Shown: piece by piece, positions 1 through 8,072 of the stretch
Position numbering within the stretch: the first letter of the stretch is position 1
Layout of the letters: every line of letters starts with the position of its first letter
DNA from: a virus
Reading direction: 5' to 3' (one strand)
Virus record (IMG/VR): IMGVR_UViG_3300044701_004588
Location: 1-24,493 of that record
Length of the DNA stretch: 24,493 bases
Position numbers and translations under genes: made by a program
The notes under the pieces: generated by a model
The model's input: the letters and a program-made list of their open reading frames with translations, nothing else
The model's database searches: none
What the model was told of the DNA's origin: nothing

Positions 1-3000
1 ACGAAAACGAGATCAGGCGTCGCAGAGAGGCCATGGCCGATTGTTGCGCCACTTGTGCCGTTGCCGACGTAATAGCCGACGCTATATCCGGCAGCGTCAT
101 TTGCATTGATCTCGGTGTTAATGGTGCCGTTGGTATTAAGGACAGCCGGCAAACCTTGCTGCAACAAGAAGGCCACATATTGCCCCGCGCTCTGGTTGAA
201 ATTCGTGTTATTGCCAACGCTGAAACCGTCAGGATCAAAGCTGGTCACAGCCGTAGCTGAAGTCGACTCAGCGCTTGAATTGTTCCAAGAGAAGTACGTA
301 TTGGGGCCTCTTTGATAGTCGATAACATACGTCGGGCTGGCCGCATTGGCTTTGTGATGCAGCAAGAATCCAGGTTGGAAACCCGCCCCAGTGACGCTTT
401 GAGTTGTTCCGTTGCCCGTGTATGTCAATACAGCCGCAACAGGTGGCAAAGTCACTGAGAATGTTGCGTCCTGCCCTGTTGTCACGAAACTGCCAGCATC
501 TACTTGCAGCACATAGCCATGCAACAGGTTCACGCTTTCGCCTGTTGTCGTGAACGTGGCCCCATCTAGCTCCATGCCCTTGCCGCTAAAGCTGCCTGCG
601 TTCATGCCTGTGAGGTTGAACACACCGCCATCAGCAGCAAGCGGTGCCCGCTGGAACGCCACGATGGCGTTCTGACCGCTCAGCGTGAAGGTGCCGTAGT
701 TGGTGCCGATGCGGTAGTCGCGGATCGAGCCGGCGCCAAAACCGCTCACCGCAACGCTGCCCACACCTGCCTTGATCGACTTCGTGACCTTCAAGGCTGC
801 GGCCTGACCGCTCAGGGCATAGCTAGCTGCTGCAGCAACAAGGCGGCTAGCGATCAGCACACTCGTGCGGGTTATCACTGCAGCCGCTGTTGTGCCGCGA
901 TCCAGCGTGTAGGGGTAGTCCGTGATTGCAGCGGTAGAACGGCTGATGCCGTCCAGCAGCACCGATTCGTTGTACGGCGGCAACACCGTCGTGGGGGTAA
1001 TCACTGCGCTGTAGGTCACGCCGGTTTCCGAATCAAGCCCACCGGATGTGGGCGTGTAGGGCAGGGGCAGACTGGTGGTGCCCGGTGCCAACGGCACCCA
1101 GCTGCTGGCCAGGTCCGTGCCTGACGTTGCGCTGACCGCACCCCACAGCAGGGCATCGGTGGAGGCGACGATGCCGCTGGCGTCAAATGCCCAGCTGGTG
1201 CCATTGACGCGGTACGAGCCGGTGATGCCTGATGCCTGCAGATACAGCGGGTCAAAGGGGCGCTTGGGCAGTTGCTCCGGCGCCAGCTGCAAGCTCACGC
1301 CACTGCGGTTGCCCAGCAGCAGCTTGTTTTGGATGCGCCCGTAGCGGAGTGCTTTTTCCTTGGCGTCGCTGGGGGTGCTGCTGAACGCACCGCTGCTCTC
1401 ATCCCAGCTGATCTCGTCGTCTGGGGCATAAGGCACGGTGAACTCGGTGACGGCCGTGCTCGTGGTGCTGCCGACTACCCAAGCGAGCTCCGCTTTCTGC
1501 TCGGTAACCACCGGCTTGGTGTTGGCAGTGTTGTTGCGGTCGCTTTCGCTGGGGCGTTTCTGCAGCCCGTACTCCCGTTGGGTATGCAGGCTGGTGTCAG
1601 CACCGATGTAGACCTGGCGGCGGGCCAAGTTCAGCAGCGAGGCAATGCTGTTGCTCAGGTCAGCGGTGTCGAGATCTTGGGCGCGGGTGGCGAGATCCTG
1701 TTGACCGGACACCGTTTGCGAGCGGGAGATCGTGCGCTTGGTGATCGTCTTGGAAATGCCGCTGGTGGTGTCGGTTTCGTATTCGACGACCACCGTGGAA
1801 TCCAGCTCGCCGGCGATGGTGTCGAACTGCTCCAAGGAGCCGGTGTCGTCAATGTAGGTGTCGATGTTCAGGCTGCCGGCTAGCTCCAGCTCTGAGAAGT
1901 AGTTGTAAGTCGTCTGCGACTTCACCACATCGGCACCATCGGGCACCTCTTCGATGCAGAGGTTGGCTAAGCCGGTGTGGGCTTCTGCAGCGCTGGCCAG
2001 CCCGGCCTTGATGTCGTTCACGCCACCGCCGATCTGCTGCACAGAGCGCAGGTTGACGCTGTTAGCCGAGGCAGCGGCTTTCTCATACTCAATCACCTCC
2101 CGCACCAACTTGGCGGTGGGGACATTCCATGCGCTGCCAGCGCGGAGGGCATCACTGGCCCAGCGGTTGTTGGTCTCCGCAGAGGAGACGAGGTTCAGCG
2201 CAATCGACTCGATCTTGCGGTCCCACACGTCGTAGCGCGTGGCTGTAAAGCTGTAGGGGTAGAAGACATCGCTATCGGTGACTGTGGCACCTTCGTCGTT
2301 GGTGTAGCTAACGCTGACTTCCGAGGGCGCGCCGAAGACTTCCTCGATTTCCCAGCTGCGCTTGAGGAAGTCGTCGCCGTAGAGCTCATCAGGCGGAAGC
2401 AGACGCAGGCTGTTGAAGCGCACCACCACGCTCTCGCCGGGCAGGTCACCGACGCCGATGGGGCCAAGGTCCACCACATCGGCTGGGGTGATCACCGGGC
2501 CGGTGCCGCTGTCCTGCGTTAGGTCGAGGAACTGCAGCGTCTCGGTGCTGTCGAGGTAGCCGACATAGCCCTCAGATTGCAGCAGGTCACCCATCACCTG
2601 GATGAAGCCGGGGCTCAGGTCGAACTGCTCAACCGAATACTTGTTGGTGAGTGGGATGTTGGCGCTGTCGAGCTCCAGCGCGTCGAGGCACTGCTGGAAC
2701 ACGTATTCCGCGCTCAGGGGCAGCATCGCCTTGAGGAACACCTTGCAGGGCACATCGCTGTGCTCGTCTTTGGCGTTCGGGTCAGTAACGGGTGGCTTGC
2801 GGTTTTCGAGGTAGGTCAGCTTGCAGCCCAGCTGCACCGTGGTGGTACGGCGGAATGGATCGGCAAAGCTGCTCAACACCCGCAACACCCTTGGCAGCGT
2901 GTAGGTGGTGCCGCCCTTGGCGTAGGTGAACGTCACCTCGGTGCCGACCACAGGCGTTTGCGTGCCGTCAAGCACCACCTCGCCACGGGTCTTGATCAGG

Positions 3001-3089
3001 CCGTTGCCTTGGAGGTAGTCATCAGCAAAGCTGCCGCTAATGACTGTGCCGAGGCTGCAGCTGACTTCAGCGCGGATGTCGATGGCCAT
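1..3089 (-). CDS. Tail-tip / host-interaction protein, C-terminus beyond the left edge
   Basis: The reading frame is open from an ATG at 3089 to the window edge, giving at least 1029 residues. The start overlaps the stop of the upstream gene (TAATG) and a GGAGG lies just before it. The N-terminal third is rich in beta and mixed alpha/beta segments and would fit a tail hub. Residues from about 700 carry loosely repeated units of the form 'G-x-F-x-x-T-G-x-x-A', which I know from marine phage tail proteins. The last visible residues (from about 890) read like the DUF7483-type module of marine phage fibres, with 'TSFDPDGFSVG' and 'GNGTSGATIGHGL'. Its place directly after the tape measure and minor tail genes fits a distal tail or receptor-contact protein. 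The role is inferred from modules and synteny. Whether this is the central hub or a fibre cannot be decided without the missing end. Confidence 0.8.
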   Translation of the reverse strand, partial: MAIDIRAEVSCSLGTVISGSFADDYLQGNGLIKTRGEVVLDGTQTPVVGTEVTFTYAKGGTTYTLPRVLRVLSSFADPFRRTTTVQLGCKLTYLENRKPPVTDPNAKDEHSDVPCKVFLKAMLPLSAEYVFQQCLDALELDSANIPLTNKYSVEQFDLSPGFIQVMGDLLQSEGYVGYLDSTETLQFLDLTQDSGTGPVITPADVVDLGPIGVGDLPGESVVVRFNSLRLLPPDELYGDDFLKRSWEIEEVFGAPSEVSVSYTNDEGATVTDSDVFYPYSFTATRYDVWDRKIESIALNLVSSAETNNRWASDALRAGSAWNVPTAKLVREVIEYEKAAASANSVNLRSVQQIGGGVNDIKAGLASAAEAHTGLANLCIEEVPDGADVVKSQTTYNYFSELELAGSLNIDTYIDDTGSLEQFDTIAGELDSTVVVEYETDTTSGISKTITKRTISRSQTVSGQQDLATRAQDLDTADLSNSIASLLNLARRQVYIGADTSLHTQREYGLQKRPSESDRNNTANTKPVVTEQKAELAWVVGSTTSTAVTEFTVPYAPDDEISWDESSGAFSSTPSDAKEKALRYGRIQNKLLLGNRSGVSLQLAPEQLPKRPFDPLYLQASGITGSYRVNGTSWAFDASGIVASTDALLWGAVSATSGTDLASSWVPLAPGTTSLPLPYTPTSGGLDSETGVTYSAVITPTTVLPPYNESVLLDGISRSTAAITDYPYTLDRGTTAAAVITRTSVLIASRLVAAAASYALSGQAAALKVTKSIKAGVGSVAVSGFGAGSIRDYRIGTNYGTFTLSGQNAIVAFQRAPLAADGGVFNLTGMNAGSFSGKGMELDGATFTTTGESVNLLHGYVLQVDAGSFVTTGQDATFSVTLPPVAAVLTYTGNGTTQSVTGAGFQPGFLLHHKANAASPTYVIDYQRGPNTYFSWNNSSAESTSATAVTSFDPDGFSVGNNTNFNQSAGQYVAFLLQQGLPAVLNTNGTINTEINANDAAGYSVGYYVGNGTSGATIGHGLSATPDLVF

Positions 3090-3838
3090 TACTTCACCTC
3101 CGCCACTTCAACGGTGACCGTGTAGCGGGTGCTTTTGACGCCACCGCTGATGATCACCTCGGCGCTGGCACTGGGTGCGCTGATCGGGAAGTAGCTGCCG
3201 GTGCTGGGGGTGCTGGCGACGGCGGTTTCGTACCAGGTGCGCACGGCACTCCAGCCGCTGCTGTCGGTGGTGCCCTCAATGCGGCGCACGCGGATGGCGG
3301 TCAAAGCGCCGGAGATGTAGTGCGTGCCGCTCGCGGTCAACTGCAGCTGGGGCGTGTCCTGATAGGTCTCCATTGGGGAGAGCAGCGTGAGCGTGGCGCT
3401 GCCGAGCGTCACGGTGCCAAGGCTCGGGATCGTGGCCTCAGTGCGCTCGCGGTTCTTTTGCTCCTGGCGCAGCAGGACAGCCAGCGCTTGCGCAGCATCC
3501 ACCAGCTCACAGGTGGCTTGGATGTAGGCGCCAGCTTGCTCACCTGTTGGGGCAGCGGTGAACCAACAAGCGATGCCGCTCCAGCTGATGCCGTTGGCGC
3601 TGGCGGTCAGGCTGACGGTGGTGCCGACCGTCCCGCTGCTCAGCGTGTCGGCATCGGTGATGCGGGTGTCGCGCCAGGTGTTGTAGACGCTGAGGAGGGA
3701 CTGCCACTCGCTGGCGGTAAGCAGGCCGCTGACGGTCCACTTACGGGCGGTGAGGCCAGCGCTGGTGTCGGTTTCGTCGTAGCCAAATGGCTGAGCGATC
3801 AGCTTGCTGGTGCTGAAGGCGCCGATTGAGATGCTCAT
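3089..3838 (-). CDS. Minor tail protein, distal-tail (Dit-like) position
   Basis: This 249-aa protein is Thr/Ser-rich and beta-rich. It has no signal peptide or membrane segment. Its start overlaps the stop of the tape measure gene (ATGA) and its stop overlaps the next start (TAATG), so the three genes are translationally coupled. Siphophages usually place a distal tail protein of about this size between tape measure and tail-tip hub, and that is the main basis for the call. Residues 1-50 include 'GFDETDTSAGLTARKW'-like text (seen as 'GYDETDTSAGLTARKW') followed by 'TASEWQSLLSVYNTWRD', which suggests a structural domain with a helical insert. I do not recognise a catalytic motif. A minor tail protein unrelated to Dit is the main alternative. 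Confidence 0.62.
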   Translation of the reverse strand: MSISIGAFSTSKLIAQPFGYDETDTSAGLTARKWTVSGLLTASEWQSLLSVYNTWRDTRITDADTLSSGTVGTTVSLTASANGISWSGIACWFTAAPTGEQAGAYIQATCELVDAAQALAVLLRQEQKNRERTEATIPSLGTVTLGSATLTLLSPMETYQDTPQLQLTASGTHYISGALTAIRVRRIEGTTDSSGWSAVRTWYETAVASTPSTGSYFPISAPSASAEVIISGGVKSTRYTVTVEVAEVK

Positions 3839-6657
3839 TGGTAAACCCCCTCGCGGACGACATCACCCGAGGCGCTGCCGCCGGGCACACTCACGTAGAC
3901 GTTCCAGTCCTTGTCAGCTAGCGCTTGGGTCGCGGTGGCAAGGTCAGTGTTGACGGTGACAAGGCTTTGGTTGATCGTTGCGAGGTCGTTCTGTGCCTTG
4001 CCGAGGTCCACGCGGCTCTGGGCGAGGTCTTGCTCTAGCCTTGTTTGCTGGCGATCTGCCTGGATCAGGCGAAGGATTGCGTTATTGCGGTCTTCGTTGG
4101 TGCCCGACAGACTGAAGTTGAGGCCGCGACGGTTGGCAATCTCTTGCGCTATCGGGCGCAGTTCGGCGGCAAGTGCGGCCTGGCGGTCTGATACCTGCTG
4201 CGCAGACATGAACTCGTTGAGCCCGCCACCGCTGGTGTTCTGAAGCTGCTGGAGCTGTAGAACAGTGTCTTCGATGCCGCGGCTGATCGCGCGTACTGAG
4301 TCTTGTGCAGACTTGAAGGCGTCAATAAGGTCCGCTTTGGTCTTGGCAGCGGCCAGTCGGACGTTTTCAGCCGCAACCTGTGAGGCGTTAATCAGGTTGT
4401 TGTTGCCGGGGTCGGCGCGCAGTGCCGCCTGCGCGTCTTGCTCGGCACGCTTTGCGTCCTCAAAAGCCTTGACCGACCCCAGCGCGCCGATGCCCAAGCT
4501 GGTAAGGCCGCCCCGCCGCTGTTGGAGGGCAATGTCCTCTTGGATGCTCCTGATCTGGTTCGCAGCAGCGACGTTTTCAGCAAACCGCTTCTGATCAAGG
4601 CGGGCGATCTGCTGGTTGATCTTGTAAAGGCGTTCTGCTGCTTCCTGCTCTGTCTTTAAAGAGTTGTTGGGGTCGGCACGTAGCGCTGCCTTCTTTTCCT
4701 CAAGCAGCAACTCCTTCTCACGCTCAAGTGTTAAACGCTCGTACCCTTGCGTGCTCGCGTCAATCAGTCGGTACTTCGCGGACAGCAGGGCATTGTCTTC
4801 GCGCTGCGCATCTGTGATTTGCTTTTGTGCGTTTAGCGCTTCTTGGGTGCGAGGGCCGAACTCGCTGTTGACCTGACGGTTGATGTCGAGAATGTTCTGG
4901 CCGCCTTGAGAAATGAGTTCGCGGCGGCGCGCTAAATATGCTTGGCGATCTTCTGGGCTAAGGCCATCCTGGATGGCGCGCGATTGGGCGGCAACGCGGC
5001 CAGGTGCCAGCAGGTTGTTGAACGAGTTCAACAGGTCCGCTATCGGGCCTTGCACAACAAGACCGATGCTCACACCTAGATCCGCTAAAGAACGGTTTAA
5101 CTTGTCGCTTTCTTGCGCAAGGCGTGTGGTGGTGGCGGCGTCAAGACCGCGCTTCGCAAGGTCTTCTCGAATCTTGGCTTCCGCTTCCGCGTAACGCCCA
5201 GCATTGATCAGGGCTTCGACGTTCTTCTCTAGGGAGCGGCTGGAAAGGATTCCCGCCTGCTGGAGCTCACCAAACCGGGCAATGGGGGCGTCGAGCGCGC
5301 CAGCAAGAGCGGTCAGATTGTCCGCTTGTTGGCCAATCGCTGTACCAATCAAGGAGCCGGCAAAGCCAAAGCCGCCGCCGAATACGCCGAGCGCGCCACC
5401 TAACGCGCCCCCCACACTGGCGCCAGCACCCTGCCCGAATAGCGCAGGGAACGCGCCACCAATTAGGGAGGAGCTGAGACCAGCGCCGGGGCGGAGACCC
5501 TGGAGAGGGCTGCCCAAGGTCCGCAGTACACCCGGACCAGAAGAGCGGGAGCCCCGCTCTGCGGCTAATAGCTTGTCAGCTAATTCAGCGCGAGCAGTCT
5601 CTGTCTTAAGCCGGCGGGCTGTAACACTTGCTAAGTCAGCTTCAAGTACGTCCCGTTGACGCTGCTGCACTTCCTCTGCACGCACACGCTTCTCCGCATT
5701 GCGTCGTATGGCCTTCTGGATGGGGTCGGTGGTTCCAAAATTTCCTGCGCTGGCCGCACCAAACCCGCCTACACCCTTGGAGGCTTCCTGTAGACGTTGT
5801 GTTATTTCGCGTAGGGCGCGGGCGCGCTTTAAGTCGTTTTCTAGTAACTCACGGCTGGGGCGTAACGCTGCTTGGTATGCACGTTCGTCGCTGGCTGCGC
5901 CTGCGCCGCGGGCTAACATCGCGCCGCTGGAGTCACGAACTCCACCAGCCCTGGGATTTAGATCTGCGTAATACTGCTGGATCCCCGCGAGCTTTTCGGC
6001 GCGGCGGATCGCACGCTCTTCCTGCTGCTCAAGTTTTCTGTACTCGGAGCTGGTGCCAGAAACAATGTCCTTGTAGCGCTGCTGGGCGCGCTCTAAAACG
6101 CGGAGTGTCGCTGCGTACTCGCTTGACTCGTAGTTGAGGTTGCTGAGACGTTGTTGTAACTCGCGGATGTTTTGGCGTTCGCCTTCTAGTGTTAAAGGGA
6201 TTTCGGGGAGATTGGAGTTGGCGCCAAAGCCTGTTGAAAGCGTCGGACCACTAAATGCAGCGGCGCCGGCAGCGGCTTGCTGGCGTCCTACACGCGAAGA
6301 ACGTAGGAACTCAAGCTCGCTGATGCGTTGCAGTACATCTAAATACTGCTGACTGCTGTAGCTGAGGTCTCTGGACTCGCTGGTAAGACGAGCAATCTGG
6401 GCGCTGATCTTGCTATAGGCCGCGCCAGGAGCGTCGTTTAGAACTTGGTTCAGGGTGCGAACCTTAACCTCAGCTCGGTCTGCAGCCGTTGTTAGATTCT
6501 TGAGCTCTTTGGTTGCTACTTGTACGCCAGCCTTTACGGCGCTTAGGGCGGGGGCTTCAAGCGAGGACAGCGCTTTCTTCGCGCTGTCAAGGCCCTTTTC
6601 AAATGCCCGGAGGTCAACTGTTAGCTCTAGTTGGGCCTGGCCTAGGTTCTCCGCCAC
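3835..6657 (-). CDS. Tape measure protein
   Basis: At 940 aa this is the longest complete gene here. It sets tail length and is ejected with the DNA. By the usual 0.15 nm per residue the tail would be about 140 nm. The first 100 residues have the typical tape-measure start, with 'LELTVDLRAFEKGLDSAKKA' and long amphipathic helices. Glu/Arg/Gln-rich coiled coils follow to about residue 380. A Gly/Ala-rich hydrophobic stretch lies at about 394-445 ('GGALGGALGVFGGGFGFAG'), and further coiled coil runs to the end. The start codon is GTG. An AGGAGG on the minus strand (6674-6669) lies 11 nt upstream, which supports this start. A degenerate copy of the CGGCAACTTAG element (6690-6680) is 22 nt upstream. 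The gene is divergent from the plus-strand gene at 6705. The stop overlaps the next ATG. Confidence 0.93.
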   Translation of the reverse strand: MAENLGQAQLELTVDLRAFEKGLDSAKKALSSLEAPALSAVKAGVQVATKELKNLTTAADRAEVKVRTLNQVLNDAPGAAYSKISAQIARLTSESRDLSYSSQQYLDVLQRISELEFLRSSRVGRQQAAAGAAAFSGPTLSTGFGANSNLPEIPLTLEGERQNIRELQQRLSNLNYESSEYAATLRVLERAQQRYKDIVSGTSSEYRKLEQQEERAIRRAEKLAGIQQYYADLNPRAGGVRDSSGAMLARGAGAASDERAYQAALRPSRELLENDLKRARALREITQRLQEASKGVGGFGAASAGNFGTTDPIQKAIRRNAEKRVRAEEVQQRQRDVLEADLASVTARRLKTETARAELADKLLAAERGSRSSGPGVLRTLGSPLQGLRPGAGLSSSLIGGAFPALFGQGAGASVGGALGGALGVFGGGFGFAGSLIGTAIGQQADNLTALAGALDAPIARFGELQQAGILSSRSLEKNVEALINAGRYAEAEAKIREDLAKRGLDAATTTRLAQESDKLNRSLADLGVSIGLVVQGPIADLLNSFNNLLAPGRVAAQSRAIQDGLSPEDRQAYLARRRELISQGGQNILDINRQVNSEFGPRTQEALNAQKQITDAQREDNALLSAKYRLIDASTQGYERLTLEREKELLLEEKKAALRADPNNSLKTEQEAAERLYKINQQIARLDQKRFAENVAAANQIRSIQEDIALQQRRGGLTSLGIGALGSVKAFEDAKRAEQDAQAALRADPGNNNLINASQVAAENVRLAAAKTKADLIDAFKSAQDSVRAISRGIEDTVLQLQQLQNTSGGGLNEFMSAQQVSDRQAALAAELRPIAQEIANRRGLNFSLSGTNEDRNNAILRLIQADRQQTRLEQDLAQSRVDLGKAQNDLATINQSLVTVNTDLATATQALADKDWNVYVSVPGGSASGDVVREGVYQ

Positions 6658-6679
6658 AAGAGCTAATGCCTCCTATAGC

Positions 6680-6690
6680 CGAGGTTGCCG
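6680..6690 (-). promoter_or_regulatory. Degenerate copy of the CGGCAACTTAG element before the tape measure gene
   Basis: The minus strand reads CGGCAACCTCG, 9 of 11 matches to the exact element. It ends 22 nt before the GTG of the tape measure gene, within the 18-27 nt spacing of the exact copies. The flanking TTTCC and CGG resemble the plus-strand copy at 9251. Confidence 0.45.
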
Positions 6691-6704
6691 GGGAAACCTT
6701 GGGT

Positions 6705-7097
6705 ATGGCTTCTGCTCTCAGCGCTCTCGCTAACGCAACCGCGACATTCACCGTTGCAGGGACGGGGGTGGTGACGGATCCCACGACTGGCAACGTGACC
6801 CCGGCAACGGCAACTGTGTCTGTGCCCTTGTTCCTTAAGGCGGAGCGGGTGCGGGGTACGGCATTTCCGGGGGTGGAGATGACGGAAACGACGTTTGATG
6901 GCTACGCCCTTGAGGCGCTGGATGAGCGGATTGTTGTTGGGACCGAAGGGACGGTGGTGTTTGGGGGTGCGGATGCGGTGGAGTGTGAGGTGACCGCGTT
7001 GCGCCTGCCCTATGGAAAGACTGGATTGCTCGGGGAGACGCTCGGCGCTGCACTTGGGGAGCGGGTGCAGCTGGTGTCAAGAGAGCAGGTTGGCTGA
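6705..7097 (+). CDS. Putative head closure / head-tail connector protein, inverted relative to the operon
   Basis: This 130-aa protein is rich in Val, Thr and Gly and probably folds as a small beta barrel ('TATVSVPLFLKAERVRGT', 'LDERIVVGTEGTVVF'). It is followed, with a TGATG overlap, by an HK97 gp10-like gene, and head closure genes commonly sit just before that gene. Role and family are inferred from size, fold type and this neighbour. I chose ATG 6705. An in-frame ATG at 6666 would add 13 residues but would overlap the AGGAGG of the divergent tape measure gene. No strong ribosome binding site is visible. The gene is on the plus strand while the surrounding tail genes are on the minus strand, so it cannot share their transcript. 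Confidence 0.6.
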   Translation: MASALSALANATATFTVAGTGVVTDPTTGNVTPATATVSVPLFLKAERVRGTAFPGVEMTETTFDGYALEALDERIVVGTEGTVVFGGADAVECEVTALRLPYGKTGLLGETLGAALGERVQLVSREQVG

Positions 7098-7510
7098 TGG
7101 CGCGGGTTACGCAGTGGAACGCCGATAAGCTGTTGCGCCGTGTGCCGCTGATCCTCACTAACTACGGCATTAAGGTCACGCCCCTGCTGCAGGAGTCGAT
7201 AAAAGCAGAGGTGTATGAGTGGCCGACGACCACACGCAGGAAGAATGGTGAGACAGTCGGCAGCCCACGCAACATCGTAGATACGGGTGAGCTGTTGCGT
7301 TCTCAGTCCGCTCCAAAGGTGCAGGACAATCGCCTGACGATCACTTGGGGGGCGCCGTACTCAGGAGAAGTTCTGCGCGGTGGGTTTTTGGTGGGCACGC
7401 TGCGGAATGCGTACATCGCGCCGGGGCGAGATTGGATTACGCCGGTGCTTAGGGCGGAAGAGCCGATGCGGTTTTTTGTGAAGGAGTGGCGAAAGATTGG
7501 GGGCGCATAA
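7097..7510 (+). CDS. HK97 gp10-like tail completion / head-tail joining protein
   Basis: The protein has 137 aa, the usual length for this family. The central segment 'SPRNIVDTGELLRSQ' matches the conserved 'I-V-D-T-G-x-L-x-x-S' signature of HK97 gp10-like and minor capsid or tail-completion proteins. A C-terminal helix follows a Gly/Pro loop ('APGRDWITPVL'). Such proteins cap the tail tube and join it to the head closure ring. The ATG overlaps the stop of the preceding gene, so the two form a two-gene plus-strand unit. Downstream is a hairpin with a T-run on the opposite strand only. The family call is fairly secure; the exact assembly step is inferred. Confidence 0.75.
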   Translation: MARVTQWNADKLLRRVPLILTNYGIKVTPLLQESIKAEVYEWPTTTRRKNGETVGSPRNIVDTGELLRSQSAPKVQDNRLTITWGAPYSGEVLRGGFLVGTLRNAYIAPGRDWITPVLRAEEPMRFFVKEWRKIGGA

Positions 7511-7538
7511 AAGCCCGCCACCCCGTGGGGTAGCGGGC
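7509..7538 (-). terminator. Intrinsic terminator after the tail tube gene
   Basis: On the minus strand a GC-rich stem (GCCCGC and CCCC pairing with GGGG and GCGGGC, one mismatch) is followed by TTTT, 20 bp after the tail tube stop. On the plus strand the stem follows the gp10-like gene directly but lacks a T-run, so it may act weakly in that direction too. Confidence 0.8.
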
Positions 7539-7558
7539 GCTTAGCTCCCAGTGTTAGA

Positions 7559-8038
7559 TCAGGCGTTGGTTTCAGCGCTCCAGGTGTAGCTGCCGTAGCC
7601 GGTGAGGGTGAAGGTCACCTGGGCCACGTTGCCGGCGGCAATCGACTCGGAGAAGTCGGTCACCCATGCAACGCCGGAGTGGTACTCAGGGCTGCCAGTG
7701 GTGCTCATCTCGGGCGATTCGCGATACCACTCAACGGTGGTGCCGGATGCAGCGTTGAGGGCTGCGTTCTTCAGAACGGCGTAGCCGGCGTCGTTCAGGT
7801 TGAGGTTCATCGACATCGGGATCGTGTAGCTCTGCTGCTGCACGATGGATGCGGTGAAGCCAAGGGTGCTGCCGTAATCCAGCACATCCTGGGTTTGAGT
7901 TGAGCCCTGGATCGAAGCGTCAGTGAGGGACAGCACCTCGGTCATGCCGGTGCTGGCGGTGGGGTTGGTGGAAGCGGTGGTGCCCGCCTTCACGTAGAAC
8001 CTGTAGCCGAGGCTATTAAAAAAGGCACCAGTGGCCAT
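7559..8038 (-). CDS. Major tail tube protein
   Basis: This 159-aa Thr/Ser/Ala-rich beta protein has the look of the lambda gpV / TP901-1 tail tube group. It starts with 'MATGAFFNSLGYRFYV' and ends with 'VAQVTFTLTGYGSYTW', a typical final strand pair of tube proteins. It polymerises into the tail tube around the tape measure. An exact CGGCAACTTAG element ends 23 nt before the ATG, and a strong terminator follows the stop. It may therefore be transcribed alone at high level, as expected for a protein needed in very many copies. Only one tube gene and no sheath gene are present, which supports siphovirus morphology. Confidence 0.85.
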   Translation of the reverse strand: MATGAFFNSLGYRFYVKAGTTASTNPTASTGMTEVLSLTDASIQGSTQTQDVLDYGSTLGFTASIVQQQSYTIPMSMNLNLNDAGYAVLKNAALNAASGTTVEWYRESPEMSTTGSPEYHSGVAWVTDFSESIAAGNVAQVTFTLTGYGSYTWSAETNA

Positions 8039-8061
8039 GACTCTGGGGGGAGCTTATGGCC

Positions 8062-8072
8062 CTAAGTTGCCG
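8062..8072 (-). promoter_or_regulatory. CGGCAACTTAG element before the tail tube gene
   Basis: Exact 11-bp copy ending 23 nt before ATG 8038. Its last ten bases also encode the end of the sigma-like gene (Ala-Thr-stop). Two other exact copies do not end a gene, so the conservation is probably at the DNA or RNA level. Confidence 0.6.

Noticed and set aside
1272-3125. Plus-strand open frames of about 180-200 codons opposite the tail-tip gene
   Set aside because: The minus strand has one uninterrupted frame across this whole region with recognisable tail modules; the plus frames are shadows.
6666-7097. Alternative start ATG 6666 for the head closure-like gene
   Set aside because: It would overlap the AGGAGG of the divergent tape measure gene and add residues with no structural character. 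Not fully excluded.
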